The notes: a model not told the origin generated them from the letters alone. DNA of 64,000 nt from Sulfitobacter sp. S190 (GCF_025141935.1 NZ_CP081120.1:186001-250000), one strand, 5' to 3'. Shown: positions 19,448 to 28,577, numbered from the stretch's first letter. Translations and numbers: made by a program.

Positions 19448-20680
19448 ATGAGTGTACAGAACAATCTGAGAGGGATCTCGCGTCGCGACCTGTTCCGTGT
19501 GGCGGGCCGCTATGGCATGAGCTCCACTTTGCTGGCTGCGGGCAGTTTCGGGGGCGCGATGAGCCTTGCAAACCTGGCCTCTGCAGCTGAATCGACCTAC
19601 GAGAAGCGCTTTGCCAAGGAAGCCAAGCACACTCTGAAATTCGGTGCTGCGGGCTTTAACGCACGCAACCTGTTGATCGAGCGTGCAGGCGCGCTGGAAT
19701 TCGCCCGCGACCTTGAAAGCCGCACCGATGGCGAGATTCGCGTCGAGTTCATTGGCGACAACCAGATCTGTGGTCAGGTGTCCTGCGTCGAGAAAGCCCA
19801 GCAAGGGATCGTCGATATCTACGCGGCCTCCACGCAGAACTCTGCCGGCGGTGCGCCGTATCTGAACGTGCTGGACTACGCCTATATGTTCCGCAACCGC
19901 GCGGACCAGTACCACTTTCTCTACAGCCCCAAATCGCAGGAGCTGCTGCGTGAACCCTACGAGCGGCGCCATGGTCTGAAGTTCCTGTTCAGCCACGCGG
20001 AACTGCGCGGCATCCAGTTGGGTCTGGCGTGGGAAGACAAGGAAACGGTCACAAGCGTCGAGCAATTGTTCGGCACGAAGAACCGCGTCACCGGCACGCA
20101 GCTGGGCCGGATCGCCATGACCGCGCTGAACCTCAACCCCGTGCCTGTCGCATGGGAAGAAACGCTCGACGGTCTCAAGCAGGGTCTGATCGACGGCGCC
20201 GAAACATGGGCCTCGGCCGTGGCTTACGCCAACATGTCGCCGGTTGTATCGCAGTCGGTTCACCTGAACTTCTTCTGCGGGACAGAGCACACTGCAATGA
20301 ACGCGTCCGTCTTTGATGGTCTGGGCGGCGAATTGCAGGATGCGGTGATGGAATCGTCGTACTGGGCGCAAACCCACGTGCAGGCCGCCAACGAAGCGGC
20401 GCTGGTCAAGACGGTCGGCATGTCCGATCCGCAACTGCCCGGTACGATCTTTGCCCAGAACAACGTGCGCAACGCATTCCTGTCGGATGCCGAGCTTCGC
20501 AAGGCCGAAGAAATGTGTTCGCCCGAATTCCAACCACAGCTGTGGGAAGAATGGCGCGAACGGATCAACGGCTGGCAGGGTGGCGCGGACACCTATCAGG
20601 AAATCTACGACGAGGTGCGCACAATTCCGGCAGACACACTGCCAGAAAACATCGAGCCCCGCCGCTGGTGGAAGGCGTAA
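19448..20680 (+). CDS. TRAP transporter substrate-binding protein (DctP family)
   Basis: Periplasmic receptor of a TRAP transporter, 410 aa. A twin-arginine signal is visible (GISRRDLFRVAGRYG) followed by a hydrophobic stretch ending LASAAE. The DctP-type region GALEFARDLESRTDGEIRVEF near residue 80 and the helix-rich C-terminal half fit the family. The start is at MSVQNNLRG, with GGGAGG seven bases upstream; an earlier in-frame ATG at 19397 lacks a site. The Tat signal implies folding before export. Dicarboxylates or related organic acids are usual substrates; the actual one is unknown. Confidence 0.9.
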   Translation: MSVQNNLRGISRRDLFRVAGRYGMSSTLLAAGSFGGAMSLANLASAAESTYEKRFAKEAKHTLKFGAAGFNARNLLIERAGALEFARDLESRTDGEIRVEFIGDNQICGQVSCVEKAQQGIVDIYAASTQNSAGGAPYLNVLDYAYMFRNRADQYHFLYSPKSQELLREPYERRHGLKFLFSHAELRGIQLGLAWEDKETVTSVEQLFGTKNRVTGTQLGRIAMTALNLNPVPVAWEETLDGLKQGLIDGAETWASAVAYANMSPVVSQSVHLNFFCGTEHTAMNASVFDGLGGELQDAVMESSYWAQTHVQAANEAALVKTVGMSDPQLPGTIFAQNNVRNAFLSDAELRKAEEMCSPEFQPQLWEEWRERINGWQGGADTYQEIYDEVRTIPADTLPENIEPRRWWKA

Positions 20681-20698
20681 TCATACGCTGATTGGTGC

Positions 20699-20724
20699 GA
20701 GCCGGTCCCGAGGGGGGCCGGCTC
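20699..20724 (+). promoter_or_regulatory. Stem-loop between the TRAP binding protein and the permease genes
   Basis: GAGCCGGTCCC pairs with GGGGCCGGCTC across a 4-base loop. Only a weak T stretch follows, so partial termination or 3'-end protection is more likely than full termination. This would make the binding protein more abundant than the permeases. Confidence 0.6.
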
Positions 20725-20788
20725 ATTTGTCCGTGGATGCAAAAATTGTATCACAGGGCCAGAGGAATTTCATGGGGAGGGGCGCCAG

Positions 20789-21634
20789 ATGTCGATCTGG
20801 TCAGATATGTCCACCATCGTCGGCGCAACGCTGAGTGGTGACATCAATTTCAAGGTTGTGCAGGCTTACCGGTCCGAGGCCGCCTGGTATGTTTTTGGTC
20901 TGGCCACGCTGATCGGTGTGATCGTGTTCTTTTTCCGCGAACGGTGGGCCGAACGTTTCGAGGCGCGGCTGGGTCAACCGGTGTCAAAATACACCCACCC
21001 GATTATTGCGCTGATGCTGTTGATCGGATTGATGGCTGCCTTTCTGCCGCCCGTCGCCGCGCTGCTGACGACACTTACGGGCGACAATCTGGGTCTGCTG
21101 ATTGTCGGCATACCGGTCGTGTTGATGCTGCTGGAGCGTACGCCCGAAAAGACCGTGGTCGTTTATTGCTATATCGTCATGGCCGCGATCATCTTTATCG
21201 GGGTGATCCAGCGGTTCGTATTTTCCGTACAGGTGCCATGGTCCACGACTATTCCACCGCTGCTTTTCATGATTATGGCATGGTACGGGGCAACGTTTAA
21301 TGTCCGCTTGCGCACCCACCTGAGCTTTTCTGAATTTCGCACCAAGCTGGGCCGGCGCGGGCAGTTGTTTTGGCTCACGTTCGATAACTTCCTTTGGCTT
21401 GTGTTCTGCGTCATTGCGGTGACGACGACCGCGCGCGTCACGGTCAATACCTACGACAACTTTGCCATCGTGCTGGGCACGGATTACGTCATGCGGTGGT
21501 GGTTCATCATCACGATGCCGGTCTGTTTCATGCTGCTCGCGACGCGGGCCGTGGAAAATGTGTTCGAGGATTTCGCGAAATACCGCAGCGGAGACGTCCT
21601 GATCCAACAGGCCGTTATCGGGGGGGATACTTGA
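20789..21634 (+). CDS. TRAP transporter small permease (DctQ family), long form
   Basis: Membrane subunit pairing with DctM, 281 aa with about seven hydrophobic segments. Typical DctQ proteins have four helices and roughly 160-200 residues; here two or three extra N-terminal helices precede the core (LATLIGVIVFFF, LMLLIGLMAAFLPPVAALL). The C-terminal half (VIQRFVFSVQVPWSTTIPPLLFMIMAWYGA and after) carries the usual DctQ pattern with conserved Trp. It abuts dctM directly. Confidence 0.85.
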   Translation: MSIWSDMSTIVGATLSGDINFKVVQAYRSEAAWYVFGLATLIGVIVFFFRERWAERFEARLGQPVSKYTHPIIALMLLIGLMAAFLPPVAALLTTLTGDNLGLLIVGIPVVLMLLERTPEKTVVVYCYIVMAAIIFIGVIQRFVFSVQVPWSTTIPPLLFMIMAWYGATFNVRLRTHLSFSEFRTKLGRRGQLFWLTFDNFLWLVFCVIAVTTTARVTVNTYDNFAIVLGTDYVMRWWFIITMPVCFMLLATRAVENVFEDFAKYRSGDVLIQQAVIGGDT

Positions 21635-22993
21635 ATGGCTGATGCAACGTGGATCACGATCATCTCTCTGGGGGTGACATTCTTTTTCATGATGGGCGTG
21701 CCGGTCCTGCTGATCATCTTCTACTGGGTGGTCGGATGCAGTTTTGTGATGGGGCTCACGCTCGATAACACGGGCGCAGAACTGCTCAATGTCTTCAAAG
21801 ACGGCTTTGCTTTGATGGCGATGCCCCTGTTCATCCTGACAGGGGACCTGATCAACAAGTCGGGGATCGCCAAGCGGCTGTCCGATTTCGCCTATGCTTG
21901 TTTGGGCTGGTTGCGCGGGGGGCTGGCCATGGCGTCCATCGGGGCGTGCGGTCTGTTTGCCGCGATTTCGGGGTCGAACTCGGCCACGACGGCGACCATC
22001 GGGTCGATGCTGCACCCGGAGATGGTCAAAGGCGGGTACGACGAACGCTTTTCCGCGGCCACGGCGGCGGCAGGCGGCACGGTGGGGATTATTATTCCCC
22101 CGTCGATCATCTTTATCGTCTACGGCTTTTTGATGAACCTGCCGATCTCCGATCTGTTTGTTGCGGGCATCATTCCCGGTGCTTTGATGGTCTTTGCGAT
22201 GCAATTCGCGTGCTGGATCATCTGCCGGCTGAACGGTTGGGGCTTTTTGATCCCCTTGGAACTGAACCGGGTTCTGAAAACGGCGCTGGGCGCGTGGTTG
22301 GGTTTCTTTGCCATCGGTCTAGTGCTTTGGGGCATCTATACGGGCAAGTTCTCTCCGACCGAAGCGGCCGGTGTGACGGTCGGTTTCTGTATCATCGTGG
22401 GATTGATCAGCTATCCGCTGAACAAGATCATGGGCGCGTCGTCCGATCGCCCCGTGTCGGACAAAAGCTATTCCGAAATGGTCGTGGTCGAGGGTTTCAC
22501 CCTTCCGGAAATCCCGTCGATCGTGGTGCGGTCGGCGCAGATTACCGGCATTCTGGCGCCGCTGATCGCGGTGTCCGTGGTGATGCAGCAAATTCTGTCG
22601 CTGCTGGGTGCGCAGGAAACCATTGGTGGATTTGTGACCGGTATGGGCGGCTACTATGCCGTGCTGTTCACGTCGATGGCGATTGTGTTCGTCTCGGGGA
22701 TGATCCTTGAATCGCTGCCGGTGACGATCATTCTCGCGCCGATCCTTGCACCCATCGCGGCAAGTGTCGGGGTCGATCCGGTCCACTTTTCGGTGATCTT
22801 CCTTGTCGGGGCGTCCATCGGCTTTATCACACCGCCCTACGGTCTGAACCTTTATGTGGCAAGTGGCGTGACGGGCGTGCCTTATTTCCGCCTGTTGCGG
22901 TATACGGTGCCTTATCTGGTGGCATTGATCAGCATTTGGATTATCGTATCGCTGACGCCCGAACTTGCACTGATGCTGCTGCCCAACCGATAA
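21635..22993 (+). CDS. TRAP transporter large permease (DctM family)
   Basis: A 452-aa transport subunit with about twelve hydrophobic helices, using an ion gradient to import the substrate delivered by the binding protein. Family patterns include MPLFILTGDLINKSGIAKRL, AAISGSNSATTATIGSM (the discontinuous-helix region) and GFITPPYGLNLYVASGV near the end. The start follows the dctQ stop without a gap. The iclR gene begins within a few bases of its stop. Confidence 0.93.
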   Translation: MADATWITIISLGVTFFFMMGVPVLLIIFYWVVGCSFVMGLTLDNTGAELLNVFKDGFALMAMPLFILTGDLINKSGIAKRLSDFAYACLGWLRGGLAMASIGACGLFAAISGSNSATTATIGSMLHPEMVKGGYDERFSAATAAAGGTVGIIIPPSIIFIVYGFLMNLPISDLFVAGIIPGALMVFAMQFACWIICRLNGWGFLIPLELNRVLKTALGAWLGFFAIGLVLWGIYTGKFSPTEAAGVTVGFCIIVGLISYPLNKIMGASSDRPVSDKSYSEMVVVEGFTLPEIPSIVVRSAQITGILAPLIAVSVVMQQILSLLGAQETIGGFVTGMGGYYAVLFTSMAIVFVSGMILESLPVTIILAPILAPIAASVGVDPVHFSVIFLVGASIGFITPPYGLNLYVASGVTGVPYFRLLRYTVPYLVALISIWIIVSLTPELALMLLPNR

Positions 22994-22996
22994 GGA

Positions 22997-23785
22997 ATGC
23001 CCCGACCGATGCATGACGACTCCAGTCCGACGGAAAAAACAATCCCGACCAATCTGAGATTGCTTTTGCTGCTGGAGGAGTTGGCGAAGGTCGGGGTGCC
23101 CACCACCCCGACGGCGGCAAACGAAATCCTGCGTTTGCCCAAGCCGACGATTCACCGCCTGTTCCATACGCTTGAGCAGGAAGGCTTCTTGCAGCGCGAC
23201 ATTGACGGGCGCTCTTATGCGCCGGGGGTTCGGCTGCGCAAGCTGGCGGGCAATGTGCTGTCGACCAGCCGGGTGCGTATGATCCGCAGGACCATTCTGC
23301 AAAGCCTCGCCGAGGACATCGGTGAAACCTGCAACATCGCGATGCCCGAACGCCACGCAATGGTGTATCTTGATCGGGTCGAAACCCATTGGCCGCTGCG
23401 CATCCAGTTGCCTGTCGGCACCGAAGTCCCGTTCCACTGCACCGCCAGCGGCAAGATGTACCTGTCATCGCTTCAGCCCCGGCTGTTTGCGAAGTACCTG
23501 AGCGTTGTGACACTTGATGCGCAGACGGCCCATACGCTGACCGATCCGGACGCCCTGCGCGCCGAAGTGGAAACAATCCGCAGTCAGGGGTACTCCACCG
23601 ATACCGAGGAATTCATGGAGGGCATGGTCGCCGTCGCCGTTCCGATTTTCGACAGCGAGAAGCGTTTAATGTCGACCCTATCGGTGCACGCGCCAACCCA
23701 GCGGGTCAGCCTGTCGGATCTGAAGTTCCATTTGCCCCGCCTCAAGACGTCTGCGGCAGAGCTATCCGAACTTGTGCTCAGCTGA
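22997..23785 (+). CDS. IclR-family transcriptional regulator
   Basis: A 262-aa regulator. The N-terminal winged helix (residues 20-85) includes PTAANEILRLPKPTIHRLFHTLEQEGFL, and the C-terminal IclR effector domain contains ALPERHAMVYLDRVE-like sequence, PFHCTASGKMYLSSL and MVAVAVPIF. It starts 3 bases after dctM; a second in-frame ATG at 23009 has better spacing from the AAGGA sequence. Position suggests it controls the TRAP and GMC genes in response to the transported compound. Its 3' end overlaps convergent ycaQ by 24 bases. Confidence 0.92.
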   Translation: MPRPMHDDSSPTEKTIPTNLRLLLLLEELAKVGVPTTPTAANEILRLPKPTIHRLFHTLEQEGFLQRDIDGRSYAPGVRLRKLAGNVLSTSRVRMIRRTILQSLAEDIGETCNIAMPERHAMVYLDRVETHWPLRIQLPVGTEVPFHCTASGKMYLSSLQPRLFAKYLSVVTLDAQTAHTLTDPDALRAEVETIRSQGYSTDTEEFMEGMVAVAVPIFDSEKRLMSTLSVHAPTQRVSLSDLKFHLPRLKTSAAELSELVLS

Positions 23786-24985
23786 GCCACGCAACCAGCC
23801 ATCCTCGAATGCAATCTTGCTCACGCCGGCCAGTTTGGTGATCCGCTCCAGCTCCGCTTCGAAAGCGGCCTGACGGCCTTTGCCCCATCTCGTGCGCGGC
23901 TCCGGCCAAAGGGCGCGGATGCGCAGCGTATCGTGGTCCCGGAAGGCCTTCATGTCGACACGCCCGACGATCCTGTCCCCCTGCAATAACGGGAATACGT
24001 AATAGCCGTAGACGCGTTTTGCAGCCGGGACGAATACCTCGATCCGGTAATCGAAACCGAACAGTCGCAGGGCGCGTTTTCGATCCCGCAGCGCGGGGTC
24101 AAAGGGGCTGAGTACACGCAGACGTCCGGTGCAGTCCGGCACCGCGGCCTCCGGCAATTCCGGACGCGCGTAGGCAGGGCGCAGCGTACCGTCAGCGGCC
24201 TCTACCTGTATTTCCTCGATTGTGCCGTCGCGCAGGTTTTCGCGACACCAGTGCCGTGCCTGCGCGGGGCTGACATGTGCCCAGAACGCGGCGATTTCGC
24301 TGTGCGTGGCAAAGCCGAGCCGATCGAGTGCGCCGTTGCAGCACCAGTCGATGGTTTCCTGAACATCGGGCGTTGCGTTATCGCCCCAGACATCCGGCGG
24401 CAGCGCCCGTTCGGTCAGATCATAGCGTTTCTGAAACCCTTCGCGGCCCACGACATGCAAGGCACCACTGCGCCAAAGGTACTCGAGCGCGGTCTTGGAA
24501 GGGTGCCAATCCCACCAGCCGCCCGAGCCGCGTTTTTCGTCTTTCCCCACATCCGACGACCCGCAGGGGCCGACCTTGCGGATATGATCCAGCACCGTTT
24601 CGAATTGATCCTCGAACCCGTCACGGCGCCAGTTCTGCCATTGCTTGCGCAACCGCTCTCCGTCGGCATCGCGGCGCATTTGCCAGTGGGGGTAGTACTC
24701 GATCGGGATGACCGCGGCATCGTGGGTCCAATGCTCGAACAGCGCCTCGTCCTGCTCGTACAAGCGCTTGAGATTCACGGGGCGATACCGTGGGCGCCGC
24801 GCAAAGAGGATCAGATCATGCGCGCGCGCGACGGTGTTGATGCTGTCGAGTTGCACGAACCCCAGCCGTTTGATCAGCGCAAGAAGCGGCTCTCCGGCCG
24901 CAGCGCCTTGCGGGGGTTCTGCCAATGCGTGACGGTCCAGAAAAATGCGCCGCGCGGCACTGTTCTTCAGGACCGGAACGCTCAC
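23762..24985 (-). CDS. YcaQ-family winged-helix DNA glycosylase
   Basis: A 407-aa winged-helix (HTH_42) protein. In E. coli, YcaQ unhooks DNA interstrand crosslinks as a glycosylase. The proposed catalytic QxD motif is seen in GFVQLDSINTVARAHDLILF at about residues 42-61, and the typical segments HWTHDAAVIP, SPFDPALRDRKR and YYVFPLLQGDRIVGRVDMK are present. It overlaps the upstream lacI-type gene by 4 bases (ATGA), so the two are coupled, without an obvious functional link. Confidence 0.88.
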   Translation of the reverse strand: MSVPVLKNSAARRIFLDRHALAEPPQGAAAGEPLLALIKRLGFVQLDSINTVARAHDLILFARRPRYRPVNLKRLYEQDEALFEHWTHDAAVIPIEYYPHWQMRRDADGERLRKQWQNWRRDGFEDQFETVLDHIRKVGPCGSSDVGKDEKRGSGGWWDWHPSKTALEYLWRSGALHVVGREGFQKRYDLTERALPPDVWGDNATPDVQETIDWCCNGALDRLGFATHSEIAAFWAHVSPAQARHWCRENLRDGTIEEIQVEAADGTLRPAYARPELPEAAVPDCTGRLRVLSPFDPALRDRKRALRLFGFDYRIEVFVPAAKRVYGYYVFPLLQGDRIVGRVDMKAFRDHDTLRIRALWPEPRTRWGKGRQAAFEAELERITKLAGVSKIAFEDGWLRGSAEHKFG

Positions 24986-26019
24986 CCGCGCGTGCGGCGG
25001 CGCAATGTATCGCCAAGCGACAGGGTCGGTGCCATGGTGATGACCGAGGCCGCATCCGTGTCCGGCTCATCGCTCAGGCGGTTCAGAATGATTTGCGCAG
25101 CGGCGGTTCCGATTTCGTTGCGGCAGGCATCGGTGGTCGCCAATTGACGGGGCAGACCATCGAGCAGTTCAACCCCGTTGAACCCCGCGATGCCGATCTC
25201 GCCGGGAATATCGACACCCGCATCGAGCAGATGCAACAGACCACCGGCCCCTATCATGTCGTTGGAGTAATAGAGAAAATCCAGATCCGGAGACCGCGCA
25301 AGCATGTCCGCTGTCATTTCGCGCCCTTTGGCCAGAGCGGACCCGCCAGAATAGAAAGCGCGATCTTCAATCTCGATGCCAGCCTTGGCCAGCCCTTCGG
25401 TAAAGCCTTCGAACCGTTTGCGCGCACGGTGGTCCAGCGGCATTTTGGTACCCAGAAAACCGATGCGTTCATAGCCTTCCTTCAGGATCGCCTTGGCCAT
25501 GTCCCGCCCGGCCTGCCGGTGCGAAATGCCGACCATCGCATCAACGGGCGTGCCGTCAACATCCATGATCTCGACCACGGGAATGCCCGCGTTGTGCAGC
25601 ATGGCGCGGGTCGCGTCGGAATGCTCCAGCCCCGCAATAATCACCCCGGACGGCCGCCACGACAGCATTTCGTAGAGAACGCGTTCCTCTTTTTCGGGCA
25701 TGTAGTCGGTCACCCCGACCACGGGCTGCAACGGGGTTTCCTCGAACGCCTGATTGATGCCGTGCAATACTTCTGGAAAGACCATGTTGCCCAGCGAAGG
25801 GATGATGACCGCCACCAGATTGACCCGCTGCGAGGCCAGCGATCCCGCGATCTGGTTGGGAACGTAGCCAAGCTCCTTTGCGGCCGCCAGCACCCGTTCG
25901 CGGGTCGCCTGCGAGACATCGCCGCTCTTGCGCAGAACGCGGCTCACGGTCATTTCGGAAACGCCACAGGCGTCGGACACATCGCGCAGGGTCAAAGGGC
26001 GGCGGATGGCGTTTGGCAA
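24982..26019 (-). CDS. LacI-family transcriptional regulator
   Basis: A 345-aa regulator. The N-terminal HTH reads LTLRDVSDACGVSEMTVSRVLR, with hinge helix YVPNQIAGSLAS, followed by a periplasmic-binding-protein-like sensor domain. The sensor resembles GntR/gluconate-type members. The best start is a TTG codon at 26019, since no ATG precedes the HTH and AAGAGG lies upstream. No sugar operon is adjacent; its target could be elsewhere or could have been displaced by the elements at the neighbouring tRNA. Confidence 0.88.
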   Translation of the reverse strand: MPNAIRRPLTLRDVSDACGVSEMTVSRVLRKSGDVSQATRERVLAAAKELGYVPNQIAGSLASQRVNLVAVIIPSLGNMVFPEVLHGINQAFEETPLQPVVGVTDYMPEKEERVLYEMLSWRPSGVIIAGLEHSDATRAMLHNAGIPVVEIMDVDGTPVDAMVGISHRQAGRDMAKAILKEGYERIGFLGTKMPLDHRARKRFEGFTEGLAKAGIEIEDRAFYSGGSALAKGREMTADMLARSPDLDFLYYSNDMIGAGGLLHLLDAGVDIPGEIGIAGFNGVELLDGLPRQLATTDACRNEIGTAAAQIILNRLSDEPDTDAASVITMAPTLSLGDTLRRRTRG

Positions 26020-26153
26020 AGGGGCAAATCCTCTTGATCTTTTGAGCGAAACTACCGCAACCCCGCCCGCCTGCGCAAGCGGCCATGGCGCGGTGCAGAC
26101 GCAATGGTCCCCCCTTGATGCCCCCGTGGTTTTCGCGCTACCCCCAGTGGCAT

Positions 26154-26230
26154 GGCCCCGTGGCTCAACTGGATAGAGCAGCCCCCTCCTAAGGGGCAGG
26201 TTGCAGGTTCGAATCCTGCCGGGGTCGCCA
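26154..26230 (+). tRNA. tRNA-Arg (anticodon CCT), integration site of two elements
   Basis: A complete cloverleaf. The acceptor GGCCCCG pairs with CGGGGTC, the anticodon stem is GCCCC/GGGGC around loop CTCCTAA (anticodon CCT), the T arm is GCAGG-TTCGAAT-CCTGC, and CCA is encoded at 26228-26230. The last 47 bases are repeated perfectly at 43882-43928, and the last 15 at 53504-53518. The intact gene is therefore preserved at the left boundary of the inserted DNA. Confidence 0.97.
26184..26230 (+). repeat. Attachment site copy 1 (tRNA-Arg 3' end)
   Basis: The 47 bases from CCCTCCTAAGG to the terminal CCA are identical to 43882-43928. It starts in the anticodon arm, a common crossover region for tyrosine integrases. 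Left end of element 1. Confidence 0.92.
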
Positions 26231-26385
26231 AAACTGCCTGAAAAATATGGCTTATTTACAGGGCTTTGTGCAGGAGCATGCAGAAAGTCCCGAGAGCTTT
26301 CGTGCCGAACTCAGCTGAAACGGCGGAAATCTCGTACAAAACCTGTACAAAATTCGCACGTCTTTGCGTCTTTGGGTGCCTTCCA

Positions 26386-27009
26386 ATGAGCTGGCGGGTC
26401 GCGAACACATGCGCGGAACGAAAGTTCGGCAGCGCAACGCGCAAGCAGATCATTATGTTTCTAGCCGACAAGGCGAGCGATGACGGCTCTGGCATCTGGT
26501 GTTCCAAAGGAACGATCCAGCGGCACACCGAGCTTGGGGAGACTACAGTCAAGCGAACAGTCCGCGAGTTCCTGAAAGAAGGCATCCTGATTGAGACCAG
26601 CGCACGAGGCTGCAAGAATGGATTTACGGTCGTTTATCGGATCGATCTCACTCGGATCGAAGCGCTGGAACTGACTGCCGAGCCCGATATCGAGACGGGG
26701 GCCACAGTGGACCCCGTCCAGACTGGACCCGGAACGGGGGCCACAGTGGCCGGGGTACCGGGGCCACCACGGCCCCCAAACCATCCTAAAACCATCCATA
26801 AACCACCTACGCGCGAGCGCGTGGCGGCAGAGGATGAAGAAGCTGAGAAGACTTTAAATGCGGAGCCGCTCGACCAATTACGCGGCAAAGCCGCCTGCCT
26901 TGATTGGAAAGCTCTACGAGCAACAAAATATTGGGAGAGACTTAGGAAAGACGAGTATTTTCCCTTAACTCGTCGAGCTCATGCCGGATTAGATGAACGT
27001 ACTCATTAA
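26386..27009 (+). CDS. HTH replication-initiator-like (O-type) protein, 3' end probably altered
   Basis: A 207-aa protein. The N-terminal winged HTH has the pattern KQIIMFLADKASDDGSGIWCSKGTIQRHTELGETTVKRTVREFLKEGI (residues 20-66, positions approximate), typical of phage and plasmid replication proteins. A Pro/Gly-rich linker then carries the repeated motif TGATV, and a short basic tail follows. The last 68 bases overlap the 3' end of the opposing TIR gene, and the tail (RAHAGLDERTH) looks like read-through, so the original C-terminus was probably lost when the TIR cassette arrived. The start is chosen at MSWRVANT; no strong ribosome site is seen. Confidence 0.65.
   Translation: MSWRVANTCAERKFGSATRKQIIMFLADKASDDGSGIWCSKGTIQRHTELGETTVKRTVREFLKEGILIETSARGCKNGFTVVYRIDLTRIEALELTAEPDIETGATVDPVQTGPGTGATVAGVPGPPRPPNHPKTIHKPPTRERVAAEDEEAEKTLNAEPLDQLRGKAACLDWKALRATKYWERLRKDEYFPLTRRAHAGLDERTH
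26695..26749 (+). repeat. Pair of 16-base direct repeats inside the replication gene (iteron-like)
   Basis: ACGGGGGCCACAGTGG occurs perfectly at 26695-26710 and 26734-26749, exactly 39 bases apart, with a degenerate third copy near 26757. In lambda-type O genes the origin iterons lie inside the gene in the same linker position, so this is a candidate origin. The repeats also encode TGATV twice, so a pure protein-linker explanation remains open. Confidence 0.5.
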
Positions 27010-27973
27010 AAAACATGTGCTCGCTCTTTGACTGCGAACGGCTTTCGAATGCGCCACTTCGGAATGTAAACATAAGTATTTCGGTGAATTCATCGAAAGC
27101 CTTATGAGTTCCCCTGGCTGGACGGCTCTTTAGCGTACGAATTAGTTCCATTCCGGCATCGTAAACCCAAGGGAATCTATCCTTAGCAACGCTAAAGAGC
27201 ATCTGAAGATAAACATAGTTACCAACCAAACCACGGCTTTCGCGAAAATTCTGTAACTCGCTGAAGAGTTCCCTTGTCGCAAATTCGTCCGATCGAGTTT
27301 GCCTACTGCCGAACAGTTTGTGACGTTCATGAACCATTCGTTCGGTAAGCGCTTGAAGTTCCTGCAGCTGTTCCCTGAGGCTCACGTCGGGATCGCGTAA
27401 TAGCTTCTGGTTTATTCGCGACAGCTCAAGGATTTCCTCCAAAACTCGATCAGTGTCGATCTTATCTGATTTGGCGGCTTTTGATTGAGGGTCCGCTTCC
27501 TTAATCTTGCCAAGTTCATCTTCCAAAGAAGGCCACCAAACATCAAAGGTCTTTTTTAGGCGTTCCTCATTGAGGTTGTTATTGCTGCTAGTCGCATAGA
27601 CGGTCGATATGAGTTTGAATACATCGTCTTTTTCGAAGATAGTTGACTGAAATTGTAGAATCGGACCTGAAATTTCAGATCGTTTGATATTAAATAGAAA
27701 CGGACTCACGTAGGCCTTGTCGATGGTCTTCGATAAGGCTCCAGCTTCAAAGCAAAGCCACGGTGCCCCTAGGTTCTCTCTGGTTACACAAAGAATACCA
27801 AAGCTCGATTTCTCCAATTCACCTGCGATGTCGGTGCTCCATCTAGTGCCTTTGTCGATGTCTTCGGAGGACACGTACGGAACAACATCTTGAATAACGG
27901 ACGGCAACCAGTCGCGTAGTGCAAGGGCAACTTTGTGACTCACTTCACCAGACCAGCTGAGAAAAACCTTCAT
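26942..27973 (-). CDS. TIR-domain protein, candidate NAD-degrading defence effector
   Basis: A 343-aa protein. The N-terminal TIR domain (about residues 1-130) opens with MKVFLSWSGEVSHKVALALR. The conserved Glu of TIR NADases lies at E76 in WLCFEAGAL. The rest is helical and charged, with no recognised sensor; a coiled-coil-like stretch runs around residues 180-235. A ribosome site (GAGG) precedes the ATG. The gene is more A/T-rich than both flanks. It sits between a replication gene whose 3' end it overlaps and a relaxase that lacks its N-terminus, which marks it as an inserted cassette. TIR NADases in phage defence are well known; the trigger here is unknown. Confidence 0.82.
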   Translation of the reverse strand: MKVFLSWSGEVSHKVALALRDWLPSVIQDVVPYVSSEDIDKGTRWSTDIAGELEKSSFGILCVTRENLGAPWLCFEAGALSKTIDKAYVSPFLFNIKRSEISGPILQFQSTIFEKDDVFKLISTVYATSSNNNLNEERLKKTFDVWWPSLEDELGKIKEADPQSKAAKSDKIDTDRVLEEILELSRINQKLLRDPDVSLREQLQELQALTERMVHERHKLFGSRQTRSDEFATRELFSELQNFRESRGLVGNYVYLQMLFSVAKDRFPWVYDAGMELIRTLKSRPARGTHKAFDEFTEILMFTFRSGAFESRSQSKSEHMFFNEYVHLIRHELDELRENTRLS

Positions 27974-28577
27974 TTAATGTACCTCGGACTAAACAGCCTA
28001 TCCGCTTCCTTTAAAGCACTTCCTTTGAAATTGACATACACCGATATCAAGTAGCTCTATTTGATGTCGAGGCATCAATAAGCCCCGACCGAGGACCAGC
28101 AGGCCGAGGTCATGGACGGGTTCGAGCGGCTGTCCTTTGTGGGGCTGGACCCCGAGCAATATGAGGTGCTCTGGATCCGCCATCGCCACGAAGGCCGGGT
28201 CGAGTTGCACTTCTGCACGCCGCGCCTGGAGCTGACGACAGGCAAGAGCCTCAACATTGCGCCACCTGGCTACAGGGAGGCCTATGACAGCCTGCGGGAC
28301 GTGATGAACCAGCGCCACGGCTGGGCCGATCCGATGGATGTGGAGCGCGCGCAGGACGTCCGCGACACCATCGAGGCCCCGACCCGCGCTCAGGGCCGAG
28401 AAGAGCTGCACGCGTGGATACAGGACCAGATCGATATGGGCCTGATCACCGACCGCGCGACCATTATCGATGCGCTCACCAACGCAGGCTTCGACCTGCC
28501 GCGCACCGGCAAGGCCTACATCACCGCCCGCGATCCTGAGACCGGCGAGCGCTGGCGGCTGAAAGGAGAGATTTTCC

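Noticed and set aside
20984..23437. Long open frames antisense to the TRAP permease and iclR genes
   Set aside because: They are rich in Arg, His, Gln and Asp, as expected from the reverse reading of GC-rich membrane-protein codons, and have no motif or ribosome site.
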